In this document: piece after piece, positions 1 through 4,816 of the stretch | How the letters are laid out: each line of letters opens with the position of its first letter | How positions within the stretch are numbered: the stretch's first letter is position 1 | NCBI GenBank assembly: GCA_014379705.1 | Contig: JACMLI010000015.1 | Span: forward strand, 1-6,581 | DNA: 6,581 bases | Origin: Gemmatimonadaceae bacterium | Lineage (GTDB): Bacteria; Gemmatimonadota; Gemmatimonadetes; Gemmatimonadales; Gemmatimonadaceae | Reading direction: 5' to 3' | Position numbers and translations under genes: made by a program | The notes under the pieces: generated by a model | Database searches by the model: none | What the model was told of the DNA's origin: nothing | The model's input: only the letters and a program-made list of their open reading frames with translations

Positions 1-192
1 CAAGGCCTTCACGGCCGCGGCGTCGCGCCGCATGGCGGCGTCGGCCACCGGTGCCACCGGTGGGAGGGCGGCACCCGCCCCAACGATGAAGAGCAGGCCA
101 AGCGCCGCAGCACGGCGCGCCAGTCGCACGAGTCTCATGAGTCGCACCCGGTATTCGTGGTCGTCCCTCGTTCCCGTTTCCGCGCCAGCCAT
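1..192 (-). CDS. Exported ankyrin-repeat-like protein, N-terminal part only (runs off left end)
   Basis: Sixty-four codons are visible before the window edge. The reading starts with a charged stretch, then RLARRAAALGLLFIVGAGAA (residues 23-42), a positive n-region plus hydrophobic core typical of a Sec signal peptide. After it comes VADAAMRRDAAAVKAL (residues 49-64), which matches the opening helix of exported ankyrin-repeat proteins ('VADAAMRGDxxAVRALL...GADVN'). Ankyrin repeats bind proteins and have no catalytic role of their own. The ATG at 192 lies 22 bases after the stop of the DUF1552 gene, with a GAAGGA-like site about 13 bases upstream. An in-frame ATG at 138 would give a more classical signal peptide but has no ribosome site. 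Co-orientation and tight spacing put it in the same operon as the two upstream genes. The ankyrin call rests on one partial repeat, so it is probable, not certain; export is better supported. Confidence 0.68.
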   Translation of the reverse strand, partial: MAGAETGTRDDHEYRVRLMRLVRLARRAAALGLLFIVGAGAALPPVAPVADAAMRRDAAAVKAL

Positions 193-214
193 GCGTGCGG
201 GCGTGTCCTTCGCA

Positions 215-1594
215 TCACGCCAGCCTGAACTCGCCAGTGCTGTCGCCCAGCGTGGTCATGTCGTCCAGGCCCAGGCCGTGGAGCATGCTGAGCATTGCGT
301 TCGCCATCGGCGTGCCATCGGGTGCCTTGAGGTGCAGGTTCCCCTTGAACGCGCCGTTGCCGCCGCCGAGCACGATCAACGGGCAGCGCCGATGGTTGTG
401 CGTGTTGCTGTCGGCCATCGGTGAGCCATAGACGATCGCCGTCTTCTCGAGCAGCGACTTGTCGCCGTCCATCGTGGTGCTGAGCTTCTCGAGAAGGTAC
501 GGCAGCAGGCCCACGTGATAGCGGTTGATCTCGGCGAACTCCTTCACGCGCGCCGGGTTGTTGCCGTGGTGCGACGCGGGATGGAAGCCCGTCATGATGC
601 CGCTGTCCGGGTACACGCGCGCCGACGCGTCGCGCCCGAGCTTGAAGGAAAAGACGCGCGTCATGTCGGACTGCAGGGCGAGCACCTGGAGGTCCATCAT
701 GATCTTCACGTGATCGCCGAACGAATCCGGGACGCCCGCGGGAGCGCCCGCCAGGTCCCGCTCGTCACCGCTCGAATTGCGCGCCTCGATCTGCTGGATG
801 CGTCGTTCGATCTCGCGGATGTTCTCGAGGTACTGGTCCATGCGGAGCCGGTCGCTCGCCCCAAGCTCGCGCTTGAGTTCCGAGACGCGCCCCGTGATCC
901 AATCGAGGATGCTGCTCGTGCTGCGCGTGCGCGCGGCGCGCTCGGCAGGACTCCCTCCGGTTCCAAAAAGCTGCTCGAAGGCCACTCTCGGATCACGGAT
1001 CATCGGGAGTGGTTCGGTGGGCGAGGCCCAGCTGATCGAGTCCGTGTACATGCACGAGTAGCCGTACGCGCAGCCACCGGCGCGATCCACCGGCTCGATG
1101 CACAGCTGCATCGAGGGAATCGGCGTGGACTGGCCGAAGCGGCGGGCGTAGAGCTGGTCGATCGACGTCCCGACGTAGATGTCGGAGCTCTCGGTCTGCG
1201 TGGGGTGCGATTGGGTGAGGAAGACCGCGCTCGAACGGAAGTGGTCGCCGCCGATCTCTTCGGACTTGTAGGCCTCGGCCATGCGCACGTCGGTGTTGCT
1301 GACGATCGTGAGGTGCTTGCGCCAGGCCTCGAGGGGACTGAGCGACGTGGCGCTCAGGTCGAACGCGGCGCCGGTGCCGACCGGGGACCAGAGGTTCTGC
1401 GTGAGTCCCACGGGACTGCACCCTGCGGCGCCGTGCACCATCTCCATGCAGATCAGCCGAGCCGGGTCGTCCTTCACGGCGAAGCGGCTCATGCTGCGCG
1501 GCACCATGGCGTCCAGATACGGTAGCGCCACCATTGCGCTCGCGCTCTTCAGGAAGGTGCGGCGGGCGAGAGGCTCTTTTCCCAAGTAGCTCAT
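215..1594 (-). CDS. DUF1552 (HXXSHH family) Tat-exported protein
   Basis: This is a 459-residue protein of the DUF1552 family (Pfam PF07586), whose biochemical function is unknown. The N-terminus has ARRTFLKSASAM (residues 10-21) followed by a hydrophobic run, a good twin-arginine signal, so it is probably exported folded. The name-giving motif is intact as HPASHH (residues 338-343, bases 566-583). A second cluster, DSNTHNHRRCP (395-405), is followed by a glycine turn LGGGNGAF (409-416). A long helical, charged stretch lies at about residues 225-280 (SELKRELGASDRLRMDQYLE and onward). The frame stays open to a GTG at 1681, but that extension runs through low-complexity repeats and buries the Tat motif about 40 residues in, so I chose the ATG at 1594. 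Neither start has a clear Shine-Dalgarno site. It sits between the cytochrome gene and the ankyrin-like gene, all in one direction. The His clusters suggest metal binding, which is inference. Family assignment is very secure; function is open. Confidence 0.95.
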   Translation of the reverse strand: MSYLGKEPLARRTFLKSASAMVALPYLDAMVPRSMSRFAVKDDPARLICMEMVHGAAGCSPVGLTQNLWSPVGTGAAFDLSATSLSPLEAWRKHLTIVSNTDVRMAEAYKSEEIGGDHFRSSAVFLTQSHPTQTESSDIYVGTSIDQLYARRFGQSTPIPSMQLCIEPVDRAGGCAYGYSCMYTDSISWASPTEPLPMIRDPRVAFEQLFGTGGSPAERAARTRSTSSILDWITGRVSELKRELGASDRLRMDQYLENIREIERRIQQIEARNSSGDERDLAGAPAGVPDSFGDHVKIMMDLQVLALQSDMTRVFSFKLGRDASARVYPDSGIMTGFHPASHHGNNPARVKEFAEINRYHVGLLPYLLEKLSTTMDGDKSLLEKTAIVYGSPMADSNTHNHRRCPLIVLGGGNGAFKGNLHLKAPDGTPMANAMLSMLHGLGLDDMTTLGDSTGEFRLA

Positions 1595-1653
1595 CTGGGC
1601 TGGGGCTGGTTGCTGGTTTCTGAACGCTGGTGCTGCTACTGGTTGCTTACTGG
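1595..1653. repeat. CTGG-rich low-complexity tract before the DUF1552 start
   Basis: Seven CTGG tetramers begin at 1595, 1600, 1606, 1613, 1627, 1639 and 1650, interleaved with GCTG, GGTTGCT and similar fragments. On the transcribed strand this reads as repeated AACCAG/CCAGC units directly upstream of the ATG at 1594, where a ribosome binding site would be expected. It is an imperfect, irregularly spaced repeat and not a clean tandem array. No protein is assigned to it. Confidence 0.6.
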
Positions 1654-1674
1654 GTGCTGCGTGCCGCCGGTTCT

Positions 1675-1698
1675 TGCACACTCACACGCTCACACGCT
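1675..1698. repeat. 8-base tandem repeat (CACACGCT) in the intra-operon gap
   Basis: Two exact CACACGCT units (1683-1690 and 1691-1698) are preceded by a degenerate copy, TGCACACT (1675-1682). The tract ends five bases before the complement of the cytochrome gene's stop codon at 1704-1706. On the transcribed strand it reads as AGCGTGTG units, so a message would carry a GU-rich stretch between the cytochrome stop and the DUF1552 start. Only two and a half units are present, so its significance is uncertain. Confidence 0.6.
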
Positions 1699-1703
1699 CA
1701 GCC

Positions 1704-4142
1704 TCACCGGCTGTCACTCGTCACGTTGCGCTTTTCAGGCAGGCTATCGGCACGCTGCATCCGGAACGCCGGGCTCTTCACCACGCCCATGATATACGAC
1801 GAGATCCGGTGATCGTTGGCCTCGGCGCTCTTCACGATCGTGCGGACGGTCGGCATGTCGAAAGCTTCCACGCGGCGACCAAGGCCGTAGGCGAGCAAGT
1901 TCTGGGTGAACGTCCGCAGCAGGATCTCGCGACGCTTCATGAGGGCGTCCTGGAGTTCCGGCAGGCTCTGCGCCTTGGCGCCGTCCCACAGCTCGCCGCG
2001 CGAATCGATTGGGGCACCGTTATCGCGAATGCGCCAGCGGCCCGTGGCGTCGAAGTTCTCCATCGCGAGCCCGATCGGGTCCATCATCTTGTGGCACGAC
2101 TGGCACGCCGGGTTCTTGCGATGCTGCTCCATGCGTTCACGGACCGTGAGCAGTCGACCCTCGTGCGCGCCCGGCGTGGCCTCGAGGTCGGGGACGCCCG
2201 GCGGTGGCGGCGGCGGCGGGCTGTTGAGCAAGACCTCCATCACCCACTTGCCGCGATCCACCGCCGACGTCCGCGTCGCGTGCGACGTGAGGGTGAGGAT
2301 GCTCGCCTGGCCCAGGATGCCGCGACGCTGGCTGTCGGGCATCGTGATCTTCCGGAACTCATTCCCCGCGATGTTCGGGATGCCATAGTGCTGGGCGAGC
2401 CGCTCATTCACGAAGGTGTACCTGGCCGTGTACAGGTCAAGGACGCTCAGGTTCTCCTTCACGATGTTGTCGAAGAAGAGTTCCGTTTCCTTGCGCATGG
2501 CGGAGCGGAGTTGCTCGTCGAAGTCCGGGTACTGCCGGACGTCGGGCTGCACGACATCGAGGTCGGGGAGGCGGAGCCACTGCGCGGCGAAGCGCGTGGA
2601 AATCGCGGCGGCGCGCGGATCGGCGAGCATGCGCTTCACTTCGCGCTCGAGCACGGCGTCCTGCGAGAGCTTGCCGCTGGCGGCAGTTGCCATGAGGCGC
2701 GCGTCCGGGGGGGACGCCCACAGGAAGAACGAGAGCCGGCTCGCGAGGTCGACGTCGCGCAGCTTCCACGTTTCCCCGGGCTTGACCGACGCGGGGGCGC
2801 GTTCGAAGCGGAAGACGAAGTCGGGGCTGGCCAACATGCCTTCGAGCGCCGTACGCACACCGGCCTCGAACCCACCGTGCGCGCCATTGGTGCCCCTGGC
2901 CGCGTCGTCGTAGAGCGACATCAGGCCGTTCACGTCGCGCTCGGTGAGCGGGCGACGATAGGCCGCGGTGCCAAGCCGGGAGACGATCGTGCGCGCACAC
3001 AAGCGTTGTGCTGCAGGCGCGGTCGGCCGGCAGGACAAGACGCGCTTGCGGATCGGCGTCTCCGACACCCCGGCCGCCTCGTACGGGCCGTGGATCGAGA
3101 CGTCCCGCAGGTGCGGCAGCAGGGTAAAGCCATACGCGGTCGCGTTGGACGTGCTGTTGAGCGACCACTTGAGCGGGGACACGAGGTCCTGCACGACGCC
3201 CTGGAACCGCGGTGGGATGAAGGCGGCCGACACGCGGTGCGGGCCCGCGGTAACGCGCACCCGGCCCGTCGCCTGCGCCACGCCGTTGGGGTCCGACGCG
3301 TGCATGAAGCGATCGACGTCGATCAGCGCGACGCGCTCACCATCGATCGAGATCTCGAGTTGCTCGCCACGCGCGAGGCCACCAGCGAAGGCCCCCGTCG
3401 TCTCGTGGAAGAACTCGGTGGAGAACGAGTAGTCGCCGTCGGCCGGGAACGTGTGCACCACGGAGATGCCGCCACGCGTGCCGAAGGGCGCTCCCTCGAC
3501 GTGCTCGACCTGCGAGGCGGTGCGCGGCACGCTGTACATCGTGGCCGCGGGCGTCGCCAGCGGATTCCCCATCGCGAGCCACGAGATGTCGCTGGCCGCG
3601 CGGAGGTAGCCGTCAAGGAGCATCGGCGAGAGCGCCTGCACGTCGGCGATGTTGTCGAAGTTGTCGCTCTTGGTATCGGGGGGCAGGTACGCGCCCGCGT
3701 CCACATCGAGGCCGAGCAGCTCTCGCACGGCCGCGGTGTACTCGGCGCGGTTGAGGCGCTGGAAGGTGCGCCGCCCCGGGTTGGGATGGGCCGCCGCGAC
3801 CGAATCGAGTTGCCCCTCGAGCGACGCAATCAGCGCGGCGATGGTATCTGCCGCTGGCCGGGTCGACCCCGGCGGGGGCATCATCCCCGAGCGCAGCTTG
3901 TTGATCACCTTTTCGGCGACGTCTGCGTCGGCCGGTGCCGAGCCCACGTCGAACGCTGCTAATGACAAGTTGCCGCGACGCGCCGCGTCGTTATGACACT
4001 TGACGCAGTACTGCTTGACGACCGCATTCAGCTCGGTGGACCCCGGCGCGGGCCGGGTGCGCGGTGGCGTGCGCACGACCGGGTTCCCTGGAACCGCGAG
4101 GACAAACCCGAGCGTAGCCGCCAGCGCGGGGAGGGTCTTCAT
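1704..4142 (-). CDS. Exported diheme planctomycete-type cytochrome with DUF1587/1595/1592/1588/1585 domains
   Basis: This is an 812-residue multidomain protein. A Sec signal (MKTLPALAATLGFVLAVPG) is followed by a PSCyt1-like cytochrome c domain with heme site CVKCH (46-50) and a likely distal Met in SGMMPPP (87 or 88). DUF1587 follows (about 125-190, RTFQRLNRAEYTAAVRELLG). Residues about 205-320 look like a beta-sandwich, possibly carbohydrate-binding-like (GEQLEISIDGERVALIDVDR). Next come DUF1595 (about 365-440, AYRRPLTERDV), DUF1592 (about 463-590, LASRLSFFLWASPPDARL) and DUF1588 (about 605-705). DUF1588 includes a seven-proline run (642-648) and a second heme site CQSCH (680-684). DUF1585 (about 720-795) ends the protein. 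Domain boundaries are by eye. The start is supported by a GAGAGGGG-like ribosome site 4 to 11 bases upstream. It is the first gene of the operon, 109 bases ahead of the DUF1552 gene. A periplasmic or surface electron-transfer or oxidoreductase role is likely; the substrate is unknown. Confidence 0.96.
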   Translation of the reverse strand: MKTLPALAATLGFVLAVPGNPVVRTPPRTRPAPGSTELNAVVKQYCVKCHNDAARRGNLSLAAFDVGSAPADADVAEKVINKLRSGMMPPPGSTRPAADTIAALIASLEGQLDSVAAAHPNPGRRTFQRLNRAEYTAAVRELLGLDVDAGAYLPPDTKSDNFDNIADVQALSPMLLDGYLRAASDISWLAMGNPLATPAATMYSVPRTASQVEHVEGAPFGTRGGISVVHTFPADGDYSFSTEFFHETTGAFAGGLARGEQLEISIDGERVALIDVDRFMHASDPNGVAQATGRVRVTAGPHRVSAAFIPPRFQGVVQDLVSPLKWSLNSTSNATAYGFTLLPHLRDVSIHGPYEAAGVSETPIRKRVLSCRPTAPAAQRLCARTIVSRLGTAAYRRPLTERDVNGLMSLYDDAARGTNGAHGGFEAGVRTALEGMLASPDFVFRFERAPASVKPGETWKLRDVDLASRLSFFLWASPPDARLMATAASGKLSQDAVLEREVKRMLADPRAAAISTRFAAQWLRLPDLDVVQPDVRQYPDFDEQLRSAMRKETELFFDNIVKENLSVLDLYTARYTFVNERLAQHYGIPNIAGNEFRKITMPDSQRRGILGQASILTLTSHATRTSAVDRGKWVMEVLLNSPPPPPPPGVPDLEATPGAHEGRLLTVRERMEQHRKNPACQSCHKMMDPIGLAMENFDATGRWRIRDNGAPIDSRGELWDGAKAQSLPELQDALMKRREILLRTFTQNLLAYGLGRRVEAFDMPTVRTIVKSAEANDHRISSYIMGVVKSPAFRMQRADSLPEKRNVTSDSR

Positions 4143-4183
4143 ACCGCCCCTCTCAAAGGAGGTTTTCGAGCGTCGACTTCTCC

Positions 4184-4189
4184 TGTCAA
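4184..4189 (-). promoter_or_regulatory. Candidate -35 element for the cytochrome operon
   Basis: The minus strand carries an exact TTGACA (complement of TGTCAA), 41 bases upstream of the ATG at 4142. No good -10 hexamer follows at the expected 16-18 base spacing; the sequence there is AT-enriched (GAAAACC) but a poor match. It may be a promoter using an alternative sigma factor or chance. It lies in the 163-base divergent region, the only plausible place for this operon's promoter within the window. Confidence 0.3.
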
Positions 4190-4236
4190 GAATGCGGCTC
4201 TGTCACACGTATCCGCAAGGCGCACTTGAAGATGAG

Positions 4237-4265
4237 TTGACGCGCCTCTGCTGTGATCTCACATT
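4237..4265 (+). promoter_or_regulatory. Weak candidate promoter for the DUF4168-like gene
   Basis: TTGACG (4237-4242) is followed, after 17 bases, by CACATT (4260-4265), which matches the sigma-70 -10 consensus at only three of six positions. It would give a leader of about 35 bases before the ATG at 4306. The position is sensible but the -10 is poor, so this is a guess. Confidence 0.2.
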
Positions 4266-4305
4266 CAAGCGACCGGAAACCGTGACCTCGACTGGAAGGT
4301 GTGGG

Positions 4306-4695
4306 ATGCGACGGACCGTACACGTTGGGCTCCTCGTCCTCGGCCTGGGGTTGGGGGTGCTCGGGACGCCGGCACCAGTGGCGAGTCAGGCGGCGGCAAG
4401 CGCGGCGGGCATCCCCACCGACAAGCTCGAGGCGTTCGCCCGCGCCCACATCGCGATCGACCAGGTGCGGGAGCGCGCCAACGCCGAGTTTGCCGACCCG
4501 CGCAACAAGAAGGCCGACGTGCAGGAGAAGCTGCGCGACAAGCTCAGGGACGACGTCCGCAAGGTCCTCAAGGAGCAGAACCTGACCGAGGCGGAGTACG
4601 ACCGGTTCACGATGGCCGTGAGCGCCGACACGGCCCAACGTCGCGCCTTCGACGCCCTCGTCGCGCAACTGACCGCGAAAAAAGCGTCCCCATAG
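4306..4695 (+). CDS. Small exported helical protein, DUF4168-like
   Basis: This is a 129-residue protein. It opens with a clear signal peptide, RRTVHVGLLVLGLGLGVLG, with probable cleavage near ASQAAASA (residues 26-33). The mature part is predicted all-helical and very charged. It starts with DKLEAFARAHIAIDQVRERA, has a coiled-coil-like middle (KADVQEKLRDKLRDDVRKVL), and then LTEAEYDRFTMAVSAD before a closing helix RRAFDALVAQL. This pattern matches DUF4168 proteins (Pfam PF13767), small secreted proteins of unknown function. The frame is open upstream to 4000, antisense to the cytochrome gene, and includes an ATG at 4192. The ATG at 4306 is preferred because it begins the signal peptide and has GGAAGG seven bases upstream. 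The gene is divergent from the cytochrome operon and convergent with the amidohydrolase, so it is probably transcribed alone. Its stop codon lies inside the left arm of the downstream inverted repeat. It could be an unrelated periplasmic helical protein; the gene itself is secure. Confidence 0.8.
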   Translation: MRRTVHVGLLVLGLGLGVLGTPAPVASQAAASAAGIPTDKLEAFARAHIAIDQVRERANAEFADPRNKKADVQEKLRDKLRDDVRKVLKEQNLTEAEYDRFTMAVSADTAQRRAFDALVAQLTAKKASP

Positions 4696-4810
4696 TGGAC
4701 CAGATGGACGAGATGGACGAGTATTTGCGCGTAACCGAGCGGAACGACGTCGATCCAGGCGTAGAACCATCTCGTCGATCTCGTCTATCTCGTCCCTATC
4801 CCGTCCATCC
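4692..4810. repeat. Inverted array of 9-base units filling the convergent intergenic space; possible bidirectional terminator
   Basis: The left side has three units of consensus TGGACGAGA (starting at 4696, 4705 and 4714). The right side has the same unit inverted, consensus ATCTCGTCC, starting at 4769, 4778, 4787, 4798 and 4807, with a two-base slip before 4798 and a degenerate last copy. Arms 4692-4721 and 4771-4799 are complementary at 26 of 29 positions with one bulged base, around a 49-base loop. The left arm includes the TAG of the DUF4168-like gene, and the right units run almost to the amidohydrolase stop at 4817-4819. A transcript from either gene could form the long hairpin. There is no T-run after either arm, so intrinsic termination is not proven; transcript-end protection or a mobile-element remnant are alternatives. 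Confidence 0.8.
4741..4756. repeat. Near-perfect 16-base palindrome inside the loop of the inverted array
   Basis: GGAACGACGTCGATCC has a perfect eight-base core, CGACGTCG (4745-4752), and three further pairs outside one mismatched position (4744/4753). Its centre (4748.5) is close to the centre of the surrounding long inverted repeat (about 4746). It could be a protein-binding dyad or simply part of the folded element. Confidence 0.5.
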
Positions 4811-4816
4811 CGCTAC

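Noticed and set aside
1595..1681. Upstream extension of the DUF1552 protein to a GTG at 1681
   Set aside because: The extra 29 residues come from the low-complexity tract, push the twin-arginine motif far from the N-terminus, and gain no ribosome site.
1666..1711. GCCGGT / ACCGGC inverted repeat around the cytochrome stop codon, a possible terminator
   Set aside because: The stem is only six bases, the loop is 34 bases, there is no T-run, and it sits inside an apparent operon.
2204..2221. GGC/GGT triplet run that looks like a microsatellite
   Set aside because: It encodes the polyproline run in DUF1588, a usual feature of the family at that place, so it needs no separate explanation.
1674..3962. 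A 762-codon plus-strand open frame opposite the cytochrome gene
   Set aside because: It lies wholly antisense to a gene with unmistakable heme and DUF1592-type motifs. Its product is Arg/His/Ala-rich with no recognisable domain, as expected for the mirror frame of high-GC coding DNA.
4155..4162. A perfect AAAGGAGG Shine-Dalgarno-like site on the plus strand
   Set aside because: No start codon lies 5-12 bases downstream. The nearest in-frame ATG (4192) is about 29 bases away and does not begin the signal peptide, so it is probably chance.
4186..4770. A 194-codon minus-strand frame opposite the DUF4168-like gene
   Set aside because: The plus-strand frame has a signal peptide, a ribosome site and a family-like helical pattern; the minus frame has none of these and runs through the repeat array.
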